Below are positions 48,696 through 60,221 of a DNA stretch of 64,000 nt, in pieces. A model generated the notes under the pieces. It was not told the DNA's origin. It saw only the letters and a program-made list of their open reading frames with translations, and ran no database searches. Made by a program: the position numbers and the translations under genes. Numbering within the stretch: the stretch's first letter is position 1; each line of letters begins with the position of its first letter. Source of the DNA: Anaeromyces robustus (Eukaryota > Neocallimastigomycota > Neocallimastigomycetes > Neocallimastigales > Neocallimastigaceae); assembly GCA_002104895.1 (NCBI GenBank), contig MCFG01000152.1, positions 75,001 through 139,000 of the forward strand, given 5' to 3'.

Positions 48696-48727
<32 letters not shown>

Positions 48728-48831
48728 CTTTATTTTTAATTTACTTCTCTTTTATTTTATTGTAATTTAACTGATACAACTCCAAATTTAATAAAATCTA
48801 ACCCTATCTAGTATGCTAAAGGGATGTGACT

Positions 48832-48972
48832 CATTTCACCAACTTATATACAAAAATTTACACTTTTTAAAAAATACGCCATATTAAAAATGCAATTATT
48901 TTATTTTAATAAATAATAAAATAATATATACATATTTTATTTAGCCACAAAAAAACGTGACTTGGTGAAATG
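48832..48972. repeat. 11-bp perfect inverted repeat, 119-base spacer
   Basis: CATTTCACCAA (48832-48842) is the reverse complement of TTGGTGAAATG (48962-48972). Nearby GTGACT and ATGCTAAAG also recur in the same orientation. It could be a remnant of a small inverted-repeat element or chance; there is no coding content. Confidence 0.5.
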
Positions 48973-50789
48973 GGAAACCGCCATGCTAAAGTAATAAAAA
49001 AAAAAGTCATTAATGAAATTATGTGAATTCCATCTAATTAAAGAGAAGAAAAAGAAATCAAAGGATTGATAACTTTTTTTTGCTAATAGTATGGATACTA
49101 TGAAAAGCATTCACTTAAAATTCTTCCAATTCATATAAATTATTTTTGAGTTAAACAAATAATTACAATCTAAGGGTATTATATATTTGATACTTGGATT
49201 AATATGAAAGTATTTATGATCAAGCATAATAATATATTTAAAAATATAAAATATTAATTATGACTTTAAATATAAATAATTTTTTTTAAAGTAATTAAAA
49301 TTAGATTTTCAATATATATATATATTAATAGGTATCTTAATTTCAATAAATATTTAGAAATATTATATTATTAAAGGAAAAAAAAAAAAACATTTAATGA
49401 ATATTATTAAAAAAAATATAATTTTCTTTTAGTTCTGTTTTTTTAAAAGATAAATAATGCTTATAATTGTAAACCTTTTTTTTTGATTAAACATTTAAAA
49501 GAATAAAAAAATTGTATATATAATCTAAAAAAGGAAATAAAAATAAAATATAATTATATTAATTTTTGTGGTCAATAAATGAAAAAATTAAAATATTTAT
49601 TTCTTTATAAAAATAGACAAATAATTATTACCTTTTTTATATAAGTTTTTTTTTTTTATTTTTTTTTTTAATAAATAAAAACTATTAAAATATTTTTGTT
49701 AAAATAATTAAATATAATTACAAAAGAAAAAAGTATAACATAAATAAAAATATATATAAAAAAATAATAATAAGTCAATGAATATTCAGTAGCACCATAT
49801 TTTAAATAAAAATGTATACATATCTAAAAAGGGAAATAAAAATTATTAATTGTTTTAATTGTTTATATAATTTAAAATAAATTTATTAATTTTTTGTGGT
49901 CATCAAAAAAAATAAAAAATTAAAAAAAAAAATTGATAAAAAAAAATTAAATTACAAATATAATAAAATAATATATTAATTTATAAATAATTTTAATTTA
50001 AAATAAATTTTATTATGTTTCTTTTTACATATACTTTTCAAGTAAATGTAAAAATATATAAAGTATAAGAAAAAAAAAAAAAAGGAATTACTTTAATGGA
50101 GTAAATTAAATAAATTATTTAAGGATGAGGAAATATTCTTTAATAAGATAATAATCTAAATAAAAACTTATAAATATTAATAACAATAATTTTTTAATGC
50201 TGTTAGGTATATTAGGTATATTAAAATATTAAAAATGTTTAAATGTTATATACATATACATTATACATATATAATATATATAAAACATATATACTATTAA
50301 GGATATATTATTATATTAATATATATATATATATAAAACGTTTATAAATTAAAAACTAATAAGTCTAAAAAAACATTATAAATAGAATTTAAGTTTTTAA
50401 AACCTATAATTATTTAAACCTTTTTAATATACCAAACAACTGCCCTATATAAAATATAATTATTTGTGTTAATATATATATGCGGAATATTTGTGGCAGT
50501 TAATTTGTGTATTTATTGAAAAAGATATTACGTATAATAAAAAGGTTTATTTATTACCAAATCCTCTAATAAATAAATTAATGAATATATAAGAATAAAA
50601 TTTTTCAAAAAATATTCAATACAAAATAATTTCAAAAAAGAGTTATAATTAAATAATTTATGGAAAATTGCTATATTGATAAATTTTCATATTTCTTAAG
50701 AATATATAAAGTCCATTTTCTATTTTTATGACTTGTAAATTGTTATATGAACAATTTAATATGATATTTAAATAAGAAGTATATAATAC

Positions 50790-50807
50790 TAACACTACTA
50801 CTACTAC

Positions 50808-50839
<32 letters not shown>

Positions 50840-50930
50840 ATTATAATAACATTAACACTAATATTAATACTAATATTAATACTAATTCTAATAATACTAA
50901 TACTAACACTAATATTAATATAAATATTTC
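50790..50930. repeat. ACT/AAT trinucleotide repeats
   Basis: Runs of ACT interrupted by AAT, then looser ACTAATATTA-type units. No start codon or coding context. Confidence 0.8.
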
Positions 50931-53027
50931 AGTGATGATTAAGCTTTAGCATGGTATCGATGTGTTCACTGGTTAAATTGATTTCCAAGATAGAAATCTA
51001 ATACAAATACTAAAATCAATAATAATACTAATATGTTATTTTAATATAACATAAACATTATTATATTGGAAATCTAATTATTTTATTAAAATTGTTTTTT
51101 GCTTATTCAGTTTGAAAACCCATATTAGAGTAGTAAAACTCATAATATTCTAATTAATAATGAATATATTAGCAAAATAGGAACTTATTACAGGTTAGTA
51201 AACTTACTAGGGTACTACTAAATAATATTAAGCCAGTTCCCTTATGATATAAATATTATTTATAAATTGACCATCATTTACTGTATATCAATAAGTTGAA
51301 AATAATAATAATAATTATAATAATTATGATTATGTATTATATATATTAATTTTAATACAACTATATAATAATATATAGTATTAAAATAATATGTAATATG
51401 TAATAATATATATTGTTATTTATATATATAATTTAATAATAGAAAGAATAATTGTTTGATAAAATAATAATTAATAGTTATTAATATAAAATTTTAATTT
51501 ATTTTTTTGGTAAAAAATTTCTTGGTATGGTTAATCTTTTTCAAACTATTAATATACTAACTCACGTGAAATGATAAATGTAATATATTAATGTATTTAA
51601 ATACATTCAATTATATTAATACATTAATATACATTAATACTCTAATGTATTTAATAATATATTATATATCTATTGTACTACATTATTATAATAATATATA
51701 TATGAAATATATTCTTATATATATTTATAATATATTATAGTATATTTATAATATATTATTGTATATTTATATTATATTTATTAATATTTATAATTTCCAT
51801 ATTGAAACAAGAAGAAAAAAATAGTAATAATGAATAAATAATATAGAATTAGTTTTATAATATTCAGCCATTTAATTAGACTTTTATAGAAGAAAAGTGT
51901 TAAATAGAATATATTAGTAATAATGATATATTAATATATGTAATTCAAATTTAATTAAACATTAACAAATAATAAAAAAATTATTAAGTGTTTTTTTTTT
52001 TTTTGTTTTGTTTTATTCATTTATTTTTTTTGAAAATGTATAATTTTTTATAATATATTGAAAATATAATTTTTTTTTTTTTTTTTTGGAAAGTTTTCAA
52101 GAGTTATTTTTTTATACCAATAATAATAATCATGATATTATAATAATATAAAGTATTATTAATTATTAATAATACTTAACTAATTATTTTTTTTTGTAAA
52201 GATTATTATTATTCATTATTTCTATATATAATTATTATAATTATTTTTATTTATATATATAATTATTAATTTAAATTATAATATATTACTTTCTATTGAT
52301 TATATATTGATTAATTTAAACAGAATCATAAATAATTAAACAGAATCTTAAATAATTATTGGTTTTTTTTATAATTTATTCCATTCAATTTATAATATAT
52401 TATAGTAATTAAAATAAATTAATTCACATATATTATATCTAATTATCATGTGTGGTAAATATAATAATGATATATTATAATTAATAATAAATTATTATAT
52501 ATTATTATATAATAAATACAAATTATAAATTATAATATATTAATAATAAATTTATACTAATAATAAATAATAAATATATATAAATATTTTTAAAAATATT
52601 TTTATTTTTCCTTTTCTGTTTTTTTTTTTTATTTTTTTTATTTTACCATTAGTTAATTTTTAATTTTTAAAAAAATTTTTTTTAAAGATTAATTAAAAAT
52701 TAAAATTAATATATGTATATTAATATATAATTTTTTATTAATTTAAATATATTATAATATATTTAATTATTTTTAAAGTATTGAAAGGTTTTGTCGGGAA
52801 TTGTGAAATCATTAAAAATATATAAAGGTTTAGAAGTATCCTTTTTTTTTTTTTAAATAAATTAAAAAACTAAAAATCGAAATATAAAATATAATTATTA
52901 ATAAAAAATAAAAAATAAAATTAAATATTTTTTATATTATTATTAAAGTAATAAGATAGTAAACAAATTTATAATTGTGTAATACAGTTTATTTATAAGA
53001 ATAAAGAAAAGAAAAGAAAAAACAAAA

Positions 53028-54191
53028 ATGAAATTCTTTAACGCTGCTATTATTTCAATTTTAGCTGGTAAAGCATTTATTATAAATATATGGATTTATA
53101 AATAATAATAATAATACTAATAAAACTAATAATAATACTAATAATACTAATAATAATAATTATAATAATAATTGTAATAATAATTATAATTATATAATTT
53201 ATTAAAATAATTAGTTTCTGCTTTAGCACAAGATACAGTTCAATCACAACAAGCAAATACTCAACAAGCAGCTACACAACAAGCTAATACACAAGCTACT
53301 ACACAACAAGCAGCTGCACCACAAAGTAATCAACCACAAGCAGAAATCATATATCATTGTACAGTTCCAAATACTATTGCATTTACTATAGATGATGGAC
53401 CAACAGAAAAAACTCCAGAATTACTTGCTGCTTTAAAAGATGCTGGTATAGTTGCCACTTTTTATGTTAATGGTGCTAATGCCATGAAAGATCCTTCTGG
53501 TGAACCACTTCCACAAGTAAAGCCATTTATTAAAGATATTTATGATGCAGGCCATGAAATTGGTAGTCATACCTATAACCATGCATGTCTTACTGAACAA
53601 TGTCATTTAAATAATCCAACAGCAGTTGTTATGGATTCTAAGGAAGTATTCACTGATCAAATTGTTAAAAATGAAGATCTTATTTTTGATGCTATTGGTG
53701 TATATCCAGCTACTTACAGAGCTCCATTCGGTGATGGTCAAAATCCAGGTGTTGTTAATAACACTTTATTAGAATGGTTATATGATCTTGGTTATCCTTA
53801 CGCTATTCATTGGGATATTGAAACTAAGGATATGGAAAATTCTTTCAGTGGTGGTGATGATTTCGCTTTTGCTGAAGCTAAGACTCATTATGAAGGTGAA
53901 CTTTCTAATAATGATAAGTTAATTACTCTTCAACATGCTATTCCAGTAACTATTGAAAAGATTATTCCTTATGTTAAGAATGTATGGATGCCAGCTCATC
54001 CAAATATGAAATTTGTAAAAGTAAGTGAATGTCTTGGATTACCAAGTGATGCTGTTTACAAAAAGACTAAAGGTCCAGTTATTAAACCAAATGATCCAGA
54101 TAATAAATTAACAACATCAGATGCTACAATGATTAAGGCTTATGTTGCTATTGTTATTTCTACATTATTTACTATCTTCTATTTATTTTAA
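53028..54191 (+). CDS. Secreted, probably GPI-anchored chitin/polysaccharide deacetylase (CE4), one intron
   Basis: Paralogue of the gene at 44781. Two exons: 53028-53067 and 53215-54191; 338 aa. The start MKFFNAAIISILAG is a signal peptide, split by an intron after 13 codons plus one base, the same position and phase as in the upstream paralogue. A Gln/Ala/Thr-rich linker (about residues 18-57, AATQQANTQATTQQ-like) absent from the paralogue precedes the NodB domain: TIDDGP (71-76), SHTYNH, TYRAPFG, AIHWDIET and LITLQHAIP, all catalytic residues present. The C-terminus ends in a hydrophobic tail (AYVAIVISTLFTIFYLF) typical of GPI attachment. It lacks the three internal introns of the paralogue. 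The same substrate uncertainty applies. Confidence 0.94.
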
Positions 54192-55040
54192 ATATGAAAT
54201 AAATTTTACTTAAATTAATTTGTAATATAAAAAATTATATATAATTAAAGAAATAATTTAATAACTAATATTAGAATAATAGATATTTAATTAAAATAAC
54301 ATAATAATTAAAAAAAAAACAGTAAAAAAGTAAATAAATAATTTATATAAAAAAGAAAAGTATATAAAATAACTTATATACTGAATGTACTTAAAAAATT
54401 TTTCTTAAAAACAAAACAAAACAAAACAAAACAAAACATATTATTTTATATCAACAATTTAAAATTATACTTATCTAAAATAAAAAATATTATTAACAAT
54501 AAAAATTAATATCTTTAATTATAATAGTAATAATAGTAAAAATTATTAATAATCATAATTATAATCATAATAATAATAATTTATTAAATCTAAAAATATA
54601 TTATTAGATATAATAATATATTTTATTAAAAAAAATAATAATAATTTATTTATCATAAGTTTTAAAATTATTAAATATATATTTATATTCCTATAAAAAA
54701 TTAATAATTGATTATATTATTTTTTAACATATTAAAAGAATATGAATAAAATATTTAAATATTTTATAACAATAAAATAATTATAGTTTTTATTTGTTTA
54801 TTGATGTTAGATATTGTTTTATAATTTTAATATCATATATATTTGTATTATTTTCATACTTTATTATTATTATGTATTATTTTATTTATATAAAAAAAAA
54901 AAAAATTAAAAGTTAATCAATGTTATTTTATTATTAATGAAAATAAAAGAAAAATAAAATAGAACTAACAAACAAAAACAAAAACAGAATGAATATACAT
55001 TTATATTATTATATTAATTTTCTTATTGTATTATGAGTTA

Positions 55041-55088
<48 letters not shown>

Positions 55089-55577
55089 TTATTTATTTTT
55101 TTATTTTTTTATTTATTATTTAAATCTATATTAATATTTATTCTTTTATATATATATAAAAGAATATACCAAAATTTCAAGATAAATTTATAAAAATTAT
55201 GATTATGATATTCTCATAAATATAAATTAATATATGTGTAAATTCAATACAACACAATAAATACTATACAATACAATTTTTTACATACCAACAATAAAAG
55301 TTTTTTTATTCACTAATACATCATTCACAACGTTAAATTATATATACAACTACACAGTTGAATCTCTTACTTTTTCTCTCAACAATATTTCTCAGTCATT
55401 TACTATAATTCTTTTCATTGCTAAGTTTTTTTTATATACTTTTTTATTTTTTAATTATATATTAAAATCAAAAAAAAAAAAAAAAAAAAAAAATTTGCTT
55501 TTTCTATTATAATACATTTATATTTTTTTTATTTTATTATTTTTTTTTTTTATATAGATTCTTATCAGCCTTATCAA
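54192..55577. other. Spacer between the second deacetylase and the LINE ORF, including the LINE leader
   Basis: Contains (AAAAC)n at about 54411-54437, a T run of about 50 ending near 55087, and from about 55150 a slightly more mixed sequence that probably belongs to the LINE 5' UTR. The exact 5' boundary of the LINE cannot be set without another copy. Confidence 0.6.
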
Positions 55578-58500
55578 ATGGATCATACGAACTATACTAA
55601 TAAGATTAACTATATCAGACGGGGTATTAGGTGTCATGGTATTGATATCTCAGATACTTATGTTATTTTTATCCGTCGCATTCGTTCTTGGACTCTTCCA
55701 AAATTTAGAAATTTTCTTGAGAAGAATTTCCCTGAGTTTAATAATACCATCGTTGCTGTTAAACATTCCTCTCTTCTTAATGATAATTTATATCAAATTA
55801 AAACTACAGCTTCTGAGGAGAATATTAATAAATTTATTGATAGTTTCAAATTAATTATTAAAAAATGTTCCATTAACTTTCATCGATGTAGTAGGAAGAA
55901 TCACAAGCCTTCCTTTGCTCTTATCAGGAGAAAACTTTGCCACTCTAAAAAGAACATTAAGGATATTACTGACTTTTCTGAAATCAACAATTCTTTTACT
56001 TCTAAGAACAATTTGAATGAATTTTCCTTTTGTCTTAGTTGGAACACTAACGGGTGGAATAACAAGAAAAGAGATGGTATTCTGTATTTCTTTAGTCTCT
56101 TTAAACCGCTATTTGTTTGTTTTCAAGAAACTGGTAATGGTACTAATTCTAGTAATGTTATTCCTTGTAAAATCACTTTACCTAAATATAAATATTTCTG
56201 TAAGAGAGCAAATAATACAATTCCTGGTTTGAGAGGTTTATATATCTTTTATAATAGGTCTTTACAGACTTCTATTGAAGATTTTTCTTTGAATTATATT
56301 ATCTCAGTTACGACATATTCCTTGTGGAACTTCACTAAGTGTTCTATTGGAAATATTTATATACCTCAGAAAGGGCATAGTTTACACCATAAATCTGCTA
56401 AAGCAGAAGCTTGTACATGGTTTTCTCTTCACTTACATCATCCTTCTATTCTCCTTGGCGATTTTAACATTAATCTTGAAGATATTCAAAATTGGGTTTC
56501 TAATATAAATGGCTGGTATTTATTTCAACTCAATGGTTCTCCTATCTCGTGGGTAAGTGGAAGTCGTTCCTCTGCTATTGACCATGCTATTATTAATGAA
56601 CCCATGAAAAATCTTCTGTCTTCAGCTTCAATTATTGATTTCTCTCCTATCTCCGATCATAAGCCTCTTCTTGTTTTTGGAAATTATTTTGATGATAATA
56701 ATACTTTCTCACTCCCTAAAAAACCAGCTCGTTGGAATAGAATCAAATGTCTGGACGAAAGTATTAAAATTGCTACTAGTAATAGATTTAGTATTCTTAT
56801 GAAGGAATGTACAGATAATTATTATTCTTCTAATGCTATATATGATATGTTTGTATCTACTGCTAATTCTATTGCTGATGAATTGGAAATTGTATCTACT
56901 CCTGATATTCATGAATCTATGTTTCATATGTCTCAAAAAATCTTTAACCTTCAGAAACTCAAAGTTAAGGCTTACAAAGATATTAAAAAATTGGGTTCTG
57001 TTCGTGCCCTTGATGATTATATTAGACTTATCAATAATTATCAGAAGCTGTGTGATAATATCCACAAGATGTGTAATCACTTTCGTATGCTTGAATATCA
57101 ACATTGGGTTTCAGTTGGGTGTCAGTTGGCTATTAATAAAGATTCTAGGAATTGGTGGAAATGGATCAAAAAGAATACTAAAATTGGTAAATCATCTAAC
57201 TTTTCACTTCATCCTATTAAAGATAACGATGACAACATTGTTTATTCTTCTCGTGAACAACTTAACGTTTGGCATGACCATTATGAAAAGTTAGCTTCTG
57301 ATTCTACTGGTCATAGTTTATATAAACCTTTTTGGTCCAACCCTGCCAACCATAAGTTATATAACTTCAGCAATAATATAGAGTGGGATATTAATGGTGA
57401 AATTAGTATTGAGGAAATTCGCTCAGCTATTTCTGATATCCCTAAATTTAAAGCTTCAGGTCCTGATGATGTTCCTATTGAATTTTTTAAAGCTATTTCT
57501 ACTGATCTTGGAAACTCCGATGACTCTTCTGATATTACTAATTATGGTCTCTCTTTTCTACATTTATTTTACAACCGTATTTGGGATGGTGACTTTCCGG
57601 ATTTATGGAATACTGCTTGTATTGTTTCTATCCCTAAAAAAGGAGACTTATATGACTGTAATAATTATAGAGGTATATCCCTGATCAATAACTGTATTAA
57701 AATTATCTCAAAAATTGTTACTACCAGAATCTCAACATATGCTTACAAGAATAATTTCATTAGACCTGAACAATTTGGTTTTCGTAATAAAGAAGAATGT
57801 ATCAGTTTATTTGTCTCCATTCGTACTATATGTCAGACCAGACAGAATATGGGAAAAGATACTTATTTGGCTTTTTTAGACCTTAAAAAAGCTTATGATT
57901 CAGTTCCTATTTATAATATTCTGAATAAACTTGAATGCTTAGGAATTAGAGGAAAATGTTATAATTTCCTTAAAAACTTATACTTATCTTCCAAAGCTTG
58001 TGTGAAACTTGACTCTCAATATTCGGATACTTTCAATATTGAGAAAGGTGTTAGACAGGGTTGTCCCCTCTCTCCTATCTTATTTAACCTTTTCATCAAC
58101 GATATTTTTCGAGATTGTAACGAATATGGAGTTTGTATTGATAACGAATACTGTTGTGGGGGCCTCTTTGCCGATGATATTGTCCTTTGTGCACCTACTA
58201 GAAGTAAACTAAATAAGCTTTTGAAAAAAGTTAATGATTGGGCTAAATTTAACCTTATGGAATTCGGAATTGGTAAATGTGGAACTACGGTTGTAAAAGC
58301 AGAAAATTCTAAAGTTAAAGGTGACCCTACCTTTTACCTTGCTGGTCAAATTATTCCAAAAACTAATTGTTATACGTATTTGGGAATTCCTTTTGATAGT
58401 GATTTATCTCTTAAACCGATAATTAAATCGACGAATAATAAAGTTAGGAAAGCGCTTTTTTCTGTTAGAGGATTTTTAATTAATCCTTATATGCCTATAT

Positions 58501-60002
58501 CCTTCAAGAAATCAGTTTTTAATTCGGTTGTTGTCAGTCAAGTATCATACGTTGCACCTTTACTTGGATCTAATAAAACTAGAACAAACGGTGCTCAAAG
58601 GCTAATTAATAAAGGACTCTCTTGGATTGCAGGTCTTAGGAAGCGCTCTTCCTTCATATCTTTATATAGTGTATCTAAAGATCTTAATATTCCTCCTCTT
58701 TCTGCCAAATGTGCCATTGCTCAAGATAAATGTTTTAAGAGATGGGCAGACTCTAATTGTATTATTTCCAAGTTAGTTACTATTATTCCGAAGATGAGAA
58801 AATACACATGGGCTAAAGAAAGCAGAACTTTATCAAAGAAACTTTCTAAAATTGGCTCTAGAGAAGATATTTTGACTTTTTATTGGAATAGAGATGTCAA
58901 AAAAGACTCCGTTAAAGCTGTTACCTATTGTGATAATCACCTTGAATTATCTCGTGATTATTTACATCTTGAACTTGAATACCCTAACTTGGCTTATGGC
59001 TTTAATTGGCTCCTCAAAATACGTAGTGGTTATAAATTCAATAGTGAAATTGCTAAAGCCGCTAAACTTGTATCTGACTCTTGCCCTGATTACTGTCCTT
59101 GTTGTAAAGGCGGTAGTCAAACCTTCGAACATTGGATTTTAGAATGCCCAACATTCGATCATTGGCGTTCTAAGTTATTTGGCAATCTTGAAACCATTTA
59201 TTTGTATGTTAATCGAAAACCTTTAGTTAGTTCTGATAATATCAACTTTTCTAATAATTTTAATAATAACTACAATAATAATATTTATGATAATATCTAT
59301 AATAATAATAGCAGTAGTAATAGTAATATTAATATTAATAGTAATAATAATGGTAATAGCAATGATAATAGTAATATTAATAATGTTAGTAATAGTAATA
59401 GTACTAGCTTATCTACATATTTTCTATACAACTACTCTCAATTCATTAATAATTTAACTATCAACAACATTTTTTTTGGTTTTAATTACTTCAACAATTT
59501 CTCCTCCTTGGAGAATTCTTCACGAAATAGTACTTTCTTAGTTTCTAATAGTTTTATTCATTATGTTAGTTTAACTTACAACTTAAATAATACTTTCAGT
59601 TATAGTATCAACAACAATAATAATAGTTTAAATAATAGTATTAATTATAATAATTTAGTTAGTAATGCTTCAAGTGGGGTAAATTTTCATTCCAACTCGT
59701 TGGAATGGAGTAGGGTATATTATTTCCTTCTTGGTGGAAGAGTTAATCATTATAACTTGGGGAAAGAGGAGTGGAACAGTCTTTGTAAGGCGCAACTTAA
59801 ACCTAGCACCTTTTCGGATGTTCCACTTTTGGTACGTACATCCGCACTTTTACTTAGAATTATGCCTACTGTTAGTGGCCAGATCTGGTCATTATTCAAT
59901 AGGTATCCCAACAATCTAACCAAGAGCGTCGAAGCTGACAATTCAGTAGGACAAGACAGTAGGTCACACGCATCTAATAATGATAATAACTTTCCAACTT
60001 GA
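55578..60002 (+). CDS. LINE ORF: endonuclease-reverse transcriptase polyprotein, 1474 aa
   Basis: Nicks target DNA and copies the element RNA in place. The N-terminal domain (about 1-130: RCHGIDISDTYVIFIRRI, SWTLPKFRNFLEKNFPEF) is shared with the second LINE and may bind RNA; it has no zinc knuckles. The apurinic-type endonuclease domain (about 150-370) has LSWNTNGWN, FQETGNG, LLGDFNI, AIDHAI and ISDHKPL. The reverse transcriptase (about 630-930) has KASGPDDVP, IPKKGDLYDCNNYRGISL, FLDLKKAYDSV, GVRQGCPLSPILFNLF and catalytic FADD at 864-867. A CPDYCPCC...H...C zinc motif follows near 1170-1200. Between this and the C-terminus lies an Asn/Ser-rich insert (about 1218-1371). The C-terminal block SLEWSRVYYFLLGGRVNHY continues to the end. 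ATG 55578 is the first of the frame. All catalytic residues are present, so it could be active. Confidence 0.95.
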   Translation: MDHTNYTNKINYIRRGIRCHGIDISDTYVIFIRRIRSWTLPKFRNFLEKNFPEFNNTIVAVKHSSLLNDNLYQIKTTASEENINKFIDSFKLIIKKCSINFHRCSRKNHKPSFALIRRKLCHSKKNIKDITDFSEINNSFTSKNNLNEFSFCLSWNTNGWNNKKRDGILYFFSLFKPLFVCFQETGNGTNSSNVIPCKITLPKYKYFCKRANNTIPGLRGLYIFYNRSLQTSIEDFSLNYIISVTTYSLWNFTKCSIGNIYIPQKGHSLHHKSAKAEACTWFSLHLHHPSILLGDFNINLEDIQNWVSNINGWYLFQLNGSPISWVSGSRSSAIDHAIINEPMKNLLSSASIIDFSPISDHKPLLVFGNYFDDNNTFSLPKKPARWNRIKCLDESIKIATSNRFSILMKECTDNYYSSNAIYDMFVSTANSIADELEIVSTPDIHESMFHMSQKIFNLQKLKVKAYKDIKKLGSVRALDDYIRLINNYQKLCDNIHKMCNHFRMLEYQHWVSVGCQLAINKDSRNWWKWIKKNTKIGKSSNFSLHPIKDNDDNIVYSSREQLNVWHDHYEKLASDSTGHSLYKPFWSNPANHKLYNFSNNIEWDINGEISIEEIRSAISDIPKFKASGPDDVPIEFFKAISTDLGNSDDSSDITNYGLSFLHLFYNRIWDGDFPDLWNTACIVSIPKKGDLYDCNNYRGISLINNCIKIISKIVTTRISTYAYKNNFIRPEQFGFRNKEECISLFVSIRTICQTRQNMGKDTYLAFLDLKKAYDSVPIYNILNKLECLGIRGKCYNFLKNLYLSSKACVKLDSQYSDTFNIEKGVRQGCPLSPILFNLFINDIFRDCNEYGVCIDNEYCCGGLFADDIVLCAPTRSKLNKLLKKVNDWAKFNLMEFGIGKCGTTVVKAENSKVKGDPTFYLAGQIIPKTNCYTYLGIPFDSDLSLKPIIKSTNNKVRKALFSVRGFLINPYMPISFKKSVFNSVVVSQVSYVAPLLGSNKTRTNGAQRLINKGLSWIAGLRKRSSFISLYSVSKDLNIPPLSAKCAIAQDKCFKRWADSNCIISKLVTIIPKMRKYTWAKESRTLSKKLSKIGSREDILTFYWNRDVKKDSVKAVTYCDNHLELSRDYLHLELEYPNLAYGFNWLLKIRSGYKFNSEIAKAAKLVSDSCPDYCPCCKGGSQTFEHWILECPTFDHWRSKLFGNLETIYLYVNRKPLVSSDNINFSNNFNNNYNNNIYDNIYNNNSSSNSNININSNNNGNSNDNSNINNVSNSNSTSLSTYFLYNYSQFINNLTINNIFFGFNYFNNFSSLENSSRNSTFLVSNSFIHYVSLTYNLNNTFSYSINNNNNSLNNSINYNNLVSNASSGVNFHSNSLEWSRVYYFLLGGRVNHYNLGKEEWNSLCKAQLKPSTFSDVPLLVRTSALLLRIMPTVSGQIWSLFNRYPNNLTKSVEADNSVGQDSRSHASNNDNNFPT

Positions 60003-60169
60003 TTTAATTTAATAATATACACTATACCATATGAAGTAATTATAAATTATTACTATCTATTAAATAATAAATTATTATTCTTTATTAGATTAAGTTTTAA
60101 TATGTACAATTACTTTATAACATGTACTTTTTAAATTAAATTTAAATAAAGTTTTCATTATTTTATTGC

Positions 60170-60170
<1 letters not shown>

Positions 60171-60218
<48 letters not shown>
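60171..60218 (+). repeat. Poly(A) tail of the LINE
   Basis: 48 consecutive A directly after a TTTTATTGCC 3' end, typical of poly(A)-terminated LINEs. It marks the 3' boundary of the element. Confidence 0.9.

Positions 60219-60221
<3 letters not shown>

Larger units (their letters stand above)
46490..53027. other. About 6.5 kb between the two deacetylase genes
   Basis: No intact gene found. It contains a duplicated coding-like block (47125-47510), a stretch near 48380-48480 whose minus strand reads briefly as protein (WQYETFWSCYSNDINPSN) but is broken, an 11-bp inverted repeat (48832-48972), ACT trinucleotides (about 50795-50840) and a slightly GC-richer patch at 50935-51250. The rest is A/T-only. 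Confidence 0.6.
55578..60218 (+). mobile_element. Full-length-looking non-LTR retrotransposon (LINE)
   Basis: A single uninterrupted ORF (55578-60002) with endonuclease and reverse transcriptase, a 3' UTR of about 170 bases and a 48-base poly(A) tail (60171-60218). The 5' boundary is uncertain; the element may start upstream of the ORF. Base composition is richer in G/C than neighbouring host genes and there are no introns, as expected for a retroelement. Target-site duplications were not identified. Confidence 0.88.

Noticed and set aside
52836-52846. GTATCCTTT, a U12 GT-type donor match upstream of the second deacetylase
   Set aside because: No coding exon ends there, it runs straight into a T tract, and no branch site or exon partner fits.
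56709-57104. Minus and alternative-frame ORFs inside the LINE (56017-59919)
   Set aside because: They overlap the 1474-residue ORF, which carries all the domain motifs.
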